A stretch of DNA of 57,356 bases from positions 1 through 57,356 of the forward strand of contig JBKBLE010000014.1 of NCBI GenBank assembly GCA_046296655.1. The letters run 5' to 3'. Under the pieces are notes generated by a model that worked only from the letters and a program-made list of their open reading frames with translations, had not been told where the DNA came from and searched no databases. Within the stretch, counting starts at the first letter, position 1. Each line of letters starts with the position of its first letter. Made by a program: the position numbers and the translations under genes. The DNA is from Cloacibacterium sp046296655. Lineage in GTDB: Bacteria > Bacteroidota > Bacteroidia > Flavobacteriales > Weeksellaceae. This document shows, in pieces, positions 14,915 to 23,177 of this stretch.

Positions 14915-17167
14915 TTAAAACTTATAATTAAATGTTAAGTAAAAGTTTCTAGGAGTAATAGGGTTTACAGAGTAATTTTCGTGTACATTGTAATCTACCA
15001 CATCGAAAATGTTTCCTAATCTTCCTTGAATATTGAATTTCTTAAATTGGTAACCAATAGTGAAATCTACAGTAGTGAAATCTCCAATTTCGTACATTCT
15101 GTTGGTTTTTGGGTTGCCGTTTTTGTCTTTTAAATTATTCCAACCTGCTAATCTGTCTCCAGTGTAGAATGCGGTGAATCCTAATTTTAATCCTTTTACA
15201 TATTTTGGTAAGGTATAGAAGATAGAAGCGTTCGCAGTATTTGCAGGTGTTCTTACCAATCTTTCTCCTTCTACGAAACTTCCTTCAGAGTCTGGTGTAT
15301 GCGTGTAAATCATATTGTTATATGCGTAACCAGCATTGATTGAAAGATTTGGGGTAGGATTTCCTGTAACGTCTAATTCTATACCGCGGCTTCTGGTAGC
15401 TCCCGTCATTTCTTTTATGTTCGTATCACCATTTATATTTCCGTTTTTGTCTAAAACAGCTGTTTGTGCTAAATTGCTGTTTTCAATTTGATAAGCAGTA
15501 ATGTTAAACGCTAAAGTATTTTTCCATAAATTTTTCTTTAAACCAATTTCATATTGGTCAATCAAAGAAGAAGGCAATGGTAAATTGTTAATATCTCTAC
15601 CAGTATTAGGATTGAAAGAGTTGCTATAACTTGCAAATGTGCTGAAACTGTCATCAATCTGATAAACTAATCCTACTCTTGGCGAAAATACGCTTTCTTT
15701 AGGATTACCTGAACTTGCTTTATATGTTTTAGTATTGTTTAAATAATTTTCTACGATAGTGTTTTTGTTTTCTAAGTAAGACCATCTTAGACCAGCAAGA
15801 ACTTTAAATTTATCTGTAATAGCAATTAAATCTTGAGCATAAATACCAACTCTTCTTGTAGGAATTCTGTTAAGGTCTTTTTGTCTTGAATTAAGCATTT
15901 CTCCAGATTTCCAAGTGTTTTCATCTGATAAAAGAATGTTTCCATTGCTGGTATTTCCATTGGTTCCATAAACAAAGTTATTTCCTGCGTCTGCGAAAGT
16001 ACCATCTTGTTTTTGCAATTGATAAGAATAAGTGTCTGCTTGTAAATAATCAGCGTCTGCACCAACTAGAAGTTTGTGGTTTAATTTTCCAGTTTTGAAT
16101 TGACCATTTAAATTAAACTGAAGGCTTCCGTATTTTTGTTCCTGAAGTTGTTTGTTTAAAGTTCTCTTCCAAACGTAATCTCCATTGGTTTGCAAATTCC
16201 ATTGAATTCTTTCAGTTCCGTAAAAATCTCTGGTGTAATCTTGGAAAAATGCAACCGTATTAAAATTCCAATTAGAATTAATTTCGTGGTTTAATGTTAC
16301 CGTAGAAGTAAGCATTTCATTGGTTTGATATTGCCAAGTTGCACCAGGGAATTTATTGATTCCCAAAAGGGTATTGAGTTTAGATTCGCTAGTAGTAGTA
16401 TTTAATACTAATCCACCTAAACCAAAATCTGGAGTGAAGTGATGTTTAAGATAATCTGCTTCTATGATGATTTGTGTTTTATCTGAAATGTTATAAAGGA
16501 AACTTGGATTGAAATAGTGCTTTTCTGATTGTACAATATCTCTGAAACTTTCTTTATTTTCGTAGCTTCCGTTTACTCTAAAAGCTGAATTTTTGGTCAA
16601 TCCGCCATAAATGTCAATGGTAGGTTTTACATTGTTCCAGCTTCCGTAATTTAAAGCGATATTTCCACCGAAGTTAAAAAGAGGTTTTTTAGTCACCATG
16701 TTTACAATTCCACCAGGAGCTACGTTTCCATAAAGAATTGCAGCACTCCCTTTCAGAACTTCTACACGTTCTAGACCAGAAACTTCTGGGAAAATTCCAG
16801 AGTTTACTCTACTTCCGTTTTTGTAAATATTTTCGTTTCCAAAAGTGTAACCTCTCGCTCCAAAACTGTCTTGAGAACTACCTCTAGCAGAAGTCAGGTA
16901 AACGCCGTTTACGTTTCTTACCACATCAGAAAGTTGTTGTGCTTGTTGCTGTTCTATAACTTCATGAGTTACGATGGCAATCGCTTGTGGAGTTTCCATT
17001 ACATCTAGTTGAGATTTTATAGTAGAAACTCTAGCATTATTAGGATTTCCTGTCTTGTGAAGCTTTACATCTTCTATGGTTCTGGTATATAAACTGTCTT
17101 TTTTTTGTTGAGCATTTGCTGTAATTGATGCTGCGACTAATAAAAGGGGAAGTATTTGATTTTTCAT
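14915..17167 (-). CDS. TonB-dependent siderophore receptor
   Basis: An outer-membrane receptor of 750 residues. It has a signal peptide (MKNQILPLLLVAASITANAQ), a plug domain (about 45-160, with ETPQAIAIVTHEVIEQQQAQ, GARGYTFGNENIYKNG and LKGSAAILYGNVAPGGIVNMVTKKP), and a 22-strand barrel ending in an aromatic residue (YLTFNYKF). The plug pattern is that of FhuA/FpvA-type ferric-siderophore receptors; the ligand cannot be read from sequence. It lacks the SusC-type carboxypeptidase-like N-terminal domain. Two palindromes resembling Fur boxes surround its promoter, consistent with iron repression. A PepSY protein follows. Confidence 0.95.
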   Translation of the reverse strand: MKNQILPLLLVAASITANAQQKKDSLYTRTIEDVKLHKTGNPNNARVSTIKSQLDVMETPQAIAIVTHEVIEQQQAQQLSDVVRNVNGVYLTSARGSSQDSFGARGYTFGNENIYKNGSRVNSGIFPEVSGLERVEVLKGSAAILYGNVAPGGIVNMVTKKPLFNFGGNIALNYGSWNNVKPTIDIYGGLTKNSAFRVNGSYENKESFRDIVQSEKHYFNPSFLYNISDKTQIIIEADYLKHHFTPDFGLGGLVLNTTTSESKLNTLLGINKFPGATWQYQTNEMLTSTVTLNHEINSNWNFNTVAFFQDYTRDFYGTERIQWNLQTNGDYVWKRTLNKQLQEQKYGSLQFNLNGQFKTGKLNHKLLVGADADYLQADTYSYQLQKQDGTFADAGNNFVYGTNGNTSNGNILLSDENTWKSGEMLNSRQKDLNRIPTRRVGIYAQDLIAITDKFKVLAGLRWSYLENKNTIVENYLNNTKTYKASSGNPKESVFSPRVGLVYQIDDSFSTFASYSNSFNPNTGRDINNLPLPSSLIDQYEIGLKKNLWKNTLAFNITAYQIENSNLAQTAVLDKNGNINGDTNIKEMTGATRSRGIELDVTGNPTPNLSINAGYAYNNMIYTHTPDSEGSFVEGERLVRTPANTANASIFYTLPKYVKGLKLGFTAFYTGDRLAGWNNLKDKNGNPKTNRMYEIGDFTTVDFTIGYQFKKFNIQGRLGNIFDVVDYNVHENYSVNPITPRNFYLTFNYKF

Positions 17168-17173
17168 TTAAAT

Positions 17174-17196
17174 TTATTTAGAATGATTAAAAATAA
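17174..17196. promoter_or_regulatory. Fur-box-like palindrome 1
   Basis: A 23-bp palindrome made of TTATTTA, AAT-G-ATT in the centre, and AAAATAA, with one arm mismatch and one non-paired position on each side. It lies between the predicted transcription start and the receptor ATG. Confidence 0.6.
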
Positions 17197-17201
17197 CTCT
17201 G

Positions 17202-17231
17202 CAAAAATAAAAATGTAAGTTTAAATCACAA
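17202..17231 (-). promoter_or_regulatory. Promoter of the siderophore receptor gene
   Basis: On the minus strand TTG (17231-17229), 19 nt, then TATTTTTG (17209-17202) fits the Bacteroidota sigma-A consensus with correct spacing. The ATG is 35 nt downstream. Confidence 0.75.
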
Positions 17232-17234
17232 AAT

Positions 17235-17257
17235 TTATTTAGAATAATTTTAAATAA
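17235..17257. promoter_or_regulatory. Fur-box-like palindrome 2
   Basis: A near-perfect 23-bp palindrome, TTATTTA then AAT-A-ATT then TAAATAA, with only one unpaired base on each side of the core. It lies immediately upstream of the -33 element. Confidence 0.65.
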
Positions 17258-17379
17258 GAATAAAAAAATTTTAATAGGCTTTGATTTTCAGTTATTTATA
17301 AAATATGACTTTTGTCATGTTTCTCTTTTTTACCCCATGTAAAAACCTTAAATTTGCCCTTCACCAATAGGTTTTACTT

Positions 17380-19005
17380 ATGAAATACATTTTTCTATCA
17401 TTAATATCAGCACTATTATTGTCTATTTCTTGGCCTACTTACGGAATTCCGTTTTTTATATTTTTTGCTTTCGTTCCATTATTATTAATGGAGCAAGAAA
17501 TTTCTAAATTTTCAAAAATCAATAAAAAAGGGTGGGCAGTTTTTGGTTTGACTTATCTTGCTTTTTTCATTTGGAATGTCGTAACTACAGGTTGGTTGTA
17601 TCACGCTAAAAATCCAGACGGAAATAACTCTCTTTTGGCAGTTGCAATTCCTGTTATTGTCAATTCTTTGTTGATGAGTTTGGTTTTCCAGTTGTATTAT
17701 TGGTATAAGAAAGTAAGAGGAACTTATTTTGGGCTAGTATTTTTTGTAGCAATTTGGTTAAGTTTCGAAAGATTTCATCTCAATTGGGAATTTACTTGGC
17801 CTTGGCTTAATCTAGGAAATGCCTTTTCAGAATATCCTCAATTGATTCAATGGTACGACACGATTGGCGCAACTGGTGGTAGTTTTTGGATTTTGCTGAT
17901 TAATGTTTTTGCTTTTTATACATTGAGAATTTGGCAAGCAGGAAGAATAAGAAAAGATTTGGTGAAGAATATTTCTATTTTAACAGTGGTTATAGTTCTT
18001 CCTCTTCTGATTTCTATTTATAAATACAATTCTTATCAAGAAAAACCTGTAGGAGAAGTGACTACGCTTTTGCTTCAGCCAAAATTAGATCCTTATACCG
18101 AAAAATACAGTAAAGATTCTTTACAAATATTAGGAGAACTTTTAAGTTTAGCCGAAGAAAATTCTAAAACAAAAGTAGATTTTTTCATTGCTCCCGAAAC
18201 TGCATTTCCCGGGAACGGAAGTTTGAGCGAAAATGGTTTTAATAAAAGTACTTCTATCGCAATAGTCAAAGAATTTTTGGGAAAACACCCGCAATCTATA
18301 TTTTTAACAGGAGCTTCTACGCATAAATTTTTGTTTGACGAAGCGGAGACTGAGGATTATTCTACAGAAATTCAAGAAGGAGTTTGGGTAAATTCTTATA
18401 ATTCTGCATTGCAAATTATTCCAAATCAAAATGTAGAAGTTTATCACAAAGCGAAATTGGTTCCAGGAGTTGAAATTTTCCCTTACATTAGATATCTGAA
18501 GCCTATTTTGGGAGATGCAATGTTGGATTTCGGTGGAGCGAATTCATCTCTTGGAATTGATAAAGAAAGAAAAGTTTTCAGCAATAGATTTAACAAAGCA
18601 AAAATGGCTCCTATTATCTGTTATGAAAGTATTTATGGAGAATATGTAACTGATTACGTAAAAAATGGTGCAAACCTTTTAGCGATTATGACCAATGATT
18701 CTTGGTGGGATAATACAGAAGGTCACAAGCAATTGCTTTCTTATGCCAGACTGAGAGCTATAGAGAACAGAAGAGAGATTGTTCGTGCTGCCAATAGCGG
18801 AATTTCCGCGCATATCAATGCAAGAGGAGACATTCTACAAGATACCTTTTATGATGATAGAACAGCACTTTTGGTAAAGGCTAATTTGCTTGAAGAAAAA
18901 TCTATTTACACAAAAATAGGTGATTTAATCTCAAGAATTGCTATATTTGTGCTCGGATTTTTAATTATTTACCACTTCGGAGAAAGAATAGCCTCTAAAA
19001 AATAA
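17380..19005 (+). CDS. lnt: Apolipoprotein N-acyltransferase
   Basis: Lnt transfers an acyl chain from phospholipid to the N-terminal cysteine of apolipoproteins in the inner membrane. About six N-terminal membrane spans (residues 1-225) precede a carbon-nitrogen hydrolase domain (about 230-500). The Glu-Lys-Cys triad is visible: Glu in FIAPETAFPG, Lys in YHKAKLVPGVE, Cys in PIICYESIYGE; a C-terminal span follows. The 541 residues fit the family. A TAAATTTG box lies at 17349-17356. The gene stands alone between the siderophore receptor (divergent) and rpmB. Confidence 0.95.
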   Translation: MKYIFLSLISALLLSISWPTYGIPFFIFFAFVPLLLMEQEISKFSKINKKGWAVFGLTYLAFFIWNVVTTGWLYHAKNPDGNNSLLAVAIPVIVNSLLMSLVFQLYYWYKKVRGTYFGLVFFVAIWLSFERFHLNWEFTWPWLNLGNAFSEYPQLIQWYDTIGATGGSFWILLINVFAFYTLRIWQAGRIRKDLVKNISILTVVIVLPLLISIYKYNSYQEKPVGEVTTLLLQPKLDPYTEKYSKDSLQILGELLSLAEENSKTKVDFFIAPETAFPGNGSLSENGFNKSTSIAIVKEFLGKHPQSIFLTGASTHKFLFDEAETEDYSTEIQEGVWVNSYNSALQIIPNQNVEVYHKAKLVPGVEIFPYIRYLKPILGDAMLDFGGANSSLGIDKERKVFSNRFNKAKMAPIICYESIYGEYVTDYVKNGANLLAIMTNDSWWDNTEGHKQLLSYARLRAIENRREIVRAANSGISAHINARGDILQDTFYDDRTALLVKANLLEEKSIYTKIGDLISRIAIFVLGFLIIYHFGERIASKK

Positions 19006-19064
19006 TTTATCAAAATTTAGATTAAGTTTTTTTGAAAAAATTACAAATTTATTTGTTTGAAAAT

Positions 19065-19095
19065 TTGTGAGTTCAAAAAAATATCTATAATTTTG
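19065..19095 (+). promoter_or_regulatory. Promoter of the rpmB operon
   Basis: TTG (19065-19067), 20 nt, TAATTTTG (19088-19095), followed by CACACTC, typical of flavobacterial starts. The rpmB ATG is 40 nt downstream. Confidence 0.75.
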
Positions 19096-19135
19096 CACAC
19101 TCAAAATACATAGTAGTAAAAAAGAACATCGAGAT

Positions 19136-19372
19136 ATGTCAAGAATTTGCCAAATAACAGGTAAGCGTGCAATGATAGGAAACAACGTTTCTCACGCAAA
19201 TAACAAAACGAAAAGACGTTTTGGAATTAATTTATTAGAGAAGACATTTTATCTTCCAGAGCAAGAAAAAAGCGTAACATTAAGAGTTTCTGCTCATGGT
19301 TTGAGAGTTATCAATAAAATTGGTATCGAGGAGGCGATTGAAAGAGCAACAAGAAACGGATTTTTAAAATAA
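19136..19372 (+). CDS. rpmB: 50S ribosomal protein L28
   Basis: A 78-residue basic protein of the large subunit with the L28 N-terminus SRICQITGKRAMIGNNVSHA and the RRFGINL segment. It has a single Cys rather than the four-Cys zinc form, so it is the C-minus type. It leads a three-gene operon with rpmG and a DUF4295 gene, with 6- and 19-nt gaps, behind a good consensus promoter. Confidence 0.97.
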   Translation: MSRICQITGKRAMIGNNVSHANNKTKRRFGINLLEKTFYLPEQEKSVTLRVSAHGLRVINKIGIEEAIERATRNGFLK

Positions 19373-19378
19373 TAAGAA

Positions 19379-19561
19379 ATGGCTAAGAAAGGAAATAGAG
19401 TTCAAGTAATTCTTGAGTGCACAGAGCACAAAGAAACAGGTGTAGCTGGAATGTCTAGATACATCACCACAAAAAATAAAAAGAACACTACGGAAAGATT
19501 AGAGCTTAAAAAGTATAATCCGATTCTTAAGAAATATACAGTTCACAAAGAAATCAAGTAA
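19379..19561 (+). CDS. rpmG: 50S ribosomal protein L33
   Basis: A 60-residue protein matching L33: MAKKGNRVQVILECTEHK at the start, MSRYITTKNKKNT in the middle and LELKKYNPILKKYTVHKE at the end. Only one Cys is present, so this is the zinc-free form. It is the second gene of the rpmB operon. Confidence 0.97.
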   Translation: MAKKGNRVQVILECTEHKETGVAGMSRYITTKNKKNTTERLELKKYNPILKKYTVHKEIK

Positions 19562-19580
19562 TCTTTAAAAATATTAAAAG

Positions 19581-19733
19581 ATGGCAAAGAAAGTTGTTGC
19601 AACGCTTCAATCTGGTCAGTCTAAAAAAATGACCAAAGTTGTGAAAATGGTAAAGTCTCCTAAGACTGGAGCTTACGTTTTCGAAGAAAAAGTAATGAAT
19701 GCAGACGATGTAGAAGCTTATTTGAAAAAATAA
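19581..19733 (+). CDS. DUF4295 small basic protein, probable Bacteroidota-specific ribosomal protein
   Basis: A 50-residue lysine-rich protein (MAKKVVATLQSGQSKKMTKV at the start, DDVEAYLKK at the end) matching the DUF4295 family, which in Bacteroidota is found right after rpmG. The fixed position in a ribosomal-protein operon, the size and the charge indicate a ribosomal or ribosome-associated role. I recall, without being able to verify it, that a protein of this type was seen in a Flavobacterium ribosome structure and named bL38. The gap to rpmG is 19 nt and a terminator follows. Confidence 0.88.
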   Translation: MAKKVVATLQSGQSKKMTKVVKMVKSPKTGAYVFEEKVMNADDVEAYLKK

Positions 19734-19756
19734 TTCTACGTCTTGTATAAACATAT

Positions 19757-19787
19757 AAAACTACTCAATTTTTTGGGTAGTTTTTTT
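19757..19787 (+). terminator. Terminator of the rpmB operon
   Basis: The stem AAAACTACTC/GGGTAGTTTT (one terminal mismatch or wobble, 8-nt loop) is followed by TTTTTTT. Confidence 0.88.
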
Positions 19788-19839
19788 GTTATCTTTGTGA
19801 ACCTAAAATTTTAAAAACAATTTTAACGATTTGGTTTAG

Positions 19840-19916
19840 AAATCTCAAATCTCAAATGCGGAGCATTCACGAACTCCAAAATTATAATAAAAAATTCGTG
19901 AGTAAATCTCAAATCT
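19840..19916. repeat. AAATCTC heptad repeats flanking a hairpin in the ftsY leader
   Basis: AAATCTC units stand at 19840-19857 (two and a half copies) and again at 19904-19916 (almost two copies), in direct orientation. Between them TCACGAA (19867-19873) and TTCGTGA (19895-19901) form a 7-bp stem. The second block ends 5 nt before the ftsY start. Confidence 0.8.
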
Positions 19917-19921
19917 AATAT

Positions 19922-20878
19922 ATGAGTTGGTTTAAAAAAATATTCAAAAAAGAGGAAAAAGAATCTTTAGACAAAGGTTTAGAAAAATCAAGTCAAGGTT
20001 TTTTTGATAAAATTTCTAGAGCATTAGTCGGAAAATCTAAAGTAGATGATGAGGTTCTAGATGAGCTAGAAGAAGTCCTTATTGCTTCTGATGTAGGTGT
20101 AAATACCACTGTAAAAATCATCGAAAGGATAGAAGCGCGAGTAGAAAGAGATAAATATGTAAACACGTCTGAATTGGATAAAATTCTTCGTGAAGAAATT
20201 TCGGCTTTGCTTTTAGAAAATCCACATTCTCAAACCAAAAATATAGACGAAACCAAAAAACCATATGTAATTATGGTAGTTGGAGTAAATGGTGTAGGAA
20301 AAACAACTACGATTGGTAAATTAGCGCATCAATTCAAATCTCAAGGTTTGAAAGTGGTTTTAGGAGCTGGAGATACATTTAGAGCTGCAGCTGTAGACCA
20401 GTTGGTGATTTGGAGTGAAAGAGTAGGAGTTCCTATTGTAAAGCAAAATATGGGTTCTGATCCTGCTTCTGTAGCTTTTGACACGGTTCAAAGTGCTGTA
20501 GCACAAAACGCAGATGTAGTCATTATAGATACTGCGGGAAGATTGCATAATAAAATCAATTTAATGAATGAGCTTTCTAAAATTAAACGTGTTATGCAGA
20601 AGGTTTTGCCAGAAGCGCCACACGAAGTTTTATTGGTTTTAGATGGTTCTACTGGTCAAAACGCTTTTGAACAGGCAAAACAATTTACCGCTGCTACAGA
20701 AGTTACCGCTCTTGCAGTGACAAAGCTAGATGGAACTGCGAAAGGAGGTGTGGTTATTGGGATTTCAGACCAGTTTCAGATTCCTGTAAAATACATTGGA
20801 GTAGGCGAAAAAATGGAAGATTTGCAATTATTTAATGGTGAAGAATTTGTAGATTCTTTCTTTAAGAAGAGATCATAA
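19922..20878 (+). CDS. ftsY: Signal recognition particle receptor FtsY
   Basis: The SRP receptor GTPase, which docks SRP-ribosome complexes at the inner membrane. The 318 residues contain an NG domain only: a helical N domain (about 20-90) and a G domain with GVNGVGKTT (G1, about 120), DTFRAAAVDQL, DTAGR (G3), TKLDGTAKGG (G4) and GVGEKMEDLQLF. The acidic A domain of E. coli FtsY is reduced to a short charged N-terminus that probably gives membrane contact. It is separated from the ribosomal operon by a terminator. Confidence 0.97.
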   Translation: MSWFKKIFKKEEKESLDKGLEKSSQGFFDKISRALVGKSKVDDEVLDELEEVLIASDVGVNTTVKIIERIEARVERDKYVNTSELDKILREEISALLLENPHSQTKNIDETKKPYVIMVVGVNGVGKTTTIGKLAHQFKSQGLKVVLGAGDTFRAAAVDQLVIWSERVGVPIVKQNMGSDPASVAFDTVQSAVAQNADVVIIDTAGRLHNKINLMNELSKIKRVMQKVLPEAPHEVLLVLDGSTGQNAFEQAKQFTAATEVTALAVTKLDGTAKGGVVIGISDQFQIPVKYIGVGEKMEDLQLFNGEEFVDSFFKKRS

Positions 20879-20899
20879 GATATATTTTATAAAAAATTA

Positions 20900-20937
20900 A
20901 AATCGCCGTTTCAAAATTTTTGAAACGGCGATTTCGT
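20900..20937. terminator. Bidirectional terminator between ftsY and sppA
   Basis: A 17-bp stem (AAATCGCCGTTTCAAAA with its complement) is flanked by A and T tracts, serving both convergent genes. Confidence 0.9.
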
Positions 20938-20961
20938 TTTAATATGGATGGAAATGTTTTG

Positions 20962-22713
20962 CTATTTAATCGTAATCTGATAAGGTAGTGCCATTTGTAC
21001 TCCGTTATTCAGTTTCGGATTGGTGATTTTTTGGAAGAGTTCATAGTTTTCTTTTCCTACTTTTTTAGAAATTACTCTTGCTGCGATTTCATCTTCCTCA
21101 GTTTGTTTGAAGAATTCTTCTAGCGGACTAGATTTTCTAGGATAACTGTCTAGTGAATAGTCTTTCAATTTTGCTTTGGTAGCAGCATAATTAATTGCTT
21201 GTTGAAGCGAGCCTAATTCGTCTACCAAACCTAATTGTTTTGCTCTGGTTCCGCTCCAAACTCTACCGCCGCCAATTGCATCAATTTGTTCAAAAGATTT
21301 TTTTCTGTTTTGAGTTACAAAATATACAAATCTTTTATAGGTGCTTTCTACGCTTCTGGTTAAAATAGGAATAGTTCCAGGAGCTGCTCCAGAAAGTGGT
21401 GAGTAAACTTGCGAATTCGCATTAGTAGAAACAATATCAGAGCGAATTCCGTTTCTATTGGCTAAATCTTTAAAATTCATAATCATGCCAAAAACGCCGA
21501 TAGAACCCGTTAAAGTATTAGGTGAAGAATAGATTTTATCAGCTGCCATAGAGATATAATAACCACCAGAAGCTGCATAATCACCAAAAGAAACTACTAA
21601 AGGTTTTTTGAGTTTAAGTTGTTGTAATTCAAATAGGATTTCGTCTGAAGCATTTCCGCTTCCACCAGGTGAATTTACACGTAACACTACTGCTTTTATG
21701 TCATCATCTTCTGCTAAATCTTTGATGTATTCTACATATTTTTCAGAGTGAATGTTCTGGTATTCATCACCATTGAAAATTTCTCCTGCAGCATAGAGAA
21801 CAGCAATTTTGTTGTCACTACTTTTTTCTTCATCCAGTGATTTTATGTATTTATTTACAGAGATTCTGTTGATTTTTTCGTCAGACTTTAACTTGAGTTG
21901 TTTTTTTATTAAGTTTTCGTATTCAGATTTCTGTAGAAGTTGGTCTGCTAATTTATTTTTTACGACTAATTCTGGTATAAAACCGTATAAACTATCTACT
22001 GCGGTTTTGAAAGTAGCATCATCCAATTTTCTAGAAGCTTTAATTTTAGTAGATATATTTCCCCAAATGTCATTAAGAAGAGTAGAAAGTTGTTCTTTGT
22101 TTTCAGGAGAAATGTCATTTCTGATAAATGGTTCTACTGCAGCTTTAAATTTTCCGTGTCTTATGACATCTACACCAATTCCATATTTTGCCGCAAAATC
22201 TTTTAAGAAAGTTACTTCTGTAGACAATCCTTTGAGTTCTATCATTCCCACAGGATTAAGGTACACTTTGTCTGCTACTGAAGCTAAATAATAGGATTTT
22301 TGTGACATGTTATTTCCGTAAGCATACACAAACTTTCCTGATTTTTTAAAATCTTCGATGGCAGCTCTTATATCATCAACTTGAGTGATTCCTGCAGGTA
22401 AATTGTCAACTTCTATGCTAATACCTTTGATTTTTTCATCTTTTTTAGCATTGTTAATGGCATTTACTACGTCTAAAAGGAGTACATCTTTGCTTTGACC
22501 AAAATCGAAGATGCTTTCTTCTTTTTCGGTGTAAGAATCGATAACGTTTCCGTTAAAATTGAGGGTAAGAACAGAGTTACTATCTACGTAAGGTTTTTGG
22601 TCACTGCTCATTGCACTTGCAACAAAAAACAATACTATAAATCCAAATAAAACTATTCCGATTAAAAGAATGGCTACTATATTTGCAAATACATTTTTTA
22701 TAAAATCTTTCAT
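20962..22713 (-). CDS. sppA: Signal peptide peptidase SppA, long form
   Basis: A membrane-bound serine protease that degrades cleaved signal peptides. An N-terminal span (about 10-34) is followed by two peptidase S49 domains in one 583-residue chain, as in the 67-kDa E. coli type. The catalytic dyad is visible: Lys in RHGKFKAAVEPF in the first half and Ser in NTLTGSIGVFG in the second; GGSGNASDEI and SFGDYAASGGYYI belong to the same fold. It is divergent from folK, with 31 bp between the starts. Confidence 0.95.
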   Translation of the reverse strand: MKDFIKNVFANIVAILLIGIVLFGFIVLFFVASAMSSDQKPYVDSNSVLTLNFNGNVIDSYTEKEESIFDFGQSKDVLLLDVVNAINNAKKDEKIKGISIEVDNLPAGITQVDDIRAAIEDFKKSGKFVYAYGNNMSQKSYYLASVADKVYLNPVGMIELKGLSTEVTFLKDFAAKYGIGVDVIRHGKFKAAVEPFIRNDISPENKEQLSTLLNDIWGNISTKIKASRKLDDATFKTAVDSLYGFIPELVVKNKLADQLLQKSEYENLIKKQLKLKSDEKINRISVNKYIKSLDEEKSSDNKIAVLYAAGEIFNGDEYQNIHSEKYVEYIKDLAEDDDIKAVVLRVNSPGGSGNASDEILFELQQLKLKKPLVVSFGDYAASGGYYISMAADKIYSSPNTLTGSIGVFGMIMNFKDLANRNGIRSDIVSTNANSQVYSPLSGAAPGTIPILTRSVESTYKRFVYFVTQNRKKSFEQIDAIGGGRVWSGTRAKQLGLVDELGSLQQAINYAATKAKLKDYSLDSYPRKSSPLEEFFKQTEEDEIAARVISKKVGKENYELFQKITNPKLNNGVQMALPYQITIK

Positions 22714-22744
22714 AAGAATTTTTAAAACTTAATTATTTATTAAT

Positions 22745-23167
22745 ATGTCGTTACATTATGTGGTTTTGTTACTCGGTAGCAATTTAGGAGATACCAAGTC
22801 TAATTTAAACCAAGCGATTGCAAAAATAGAAAATTGCTTGGGAAAAATTATAAAAACATCAGAAATGATAGAAACTCAACCAGTAGAGTTTGAAAGTTCT
22901 AATGTTTTTCGTAATATTGCAATAGGCTTAACTACCACAATCTCGCCATATAATTTCCTAAATGCTGTGAAATCTATAGAAAAAGATATGGGAAGAAAGC
23001 TTGATTCATCTGCAGTAGGAGGTTATATTGATAGGATAATAGATATTGATATTGTAACATTTAACAATATTAATTTTGAATCTGAGAAACTGAAAATCCC
23101 TCATCATAAGCATTTATGTGAAAGGGAATTTTCTAAGGCTCTACTAGATAGTTTGAATATAAAATAA
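22745..23167 (+). CDS. folK: 2-amino-4-hydroxy-6-hydroxymethyldihydropteridine pyrophosphokinase
   Basis: HPPK transfers pyrophosphate from ATP to the pterin in folate synthesis. The N-terminal VLLLGSNLGDTKSNLNQAI is the family start, with a conserved ETQPVEF loop, EKDMGRK and the IDRIIDIDIVTF motif holding the catalytic Asp pair. At 140 residues it is slightly short of the usual 150-160; the C-terminus stops at PHHKHLCEREFSKALLDSLN. Its stop is 10 nt before the OmpA-family gene. Confidence 0.92.
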   Translation: MSLHYVVLLLGSNLGDTKSNLNQAIAKIENCLGKIIKTSEMIETQPVEFESSNVFRNIAIGLTTTISPYNFLNAVKSIEKDMGRKLDSSAVGGYIDRIIDIDIVTFNNINFESEKLKIPHHKHLCEREFSKALLDSLNIK

Positions 23168-23177
23168 AAACACAAAT

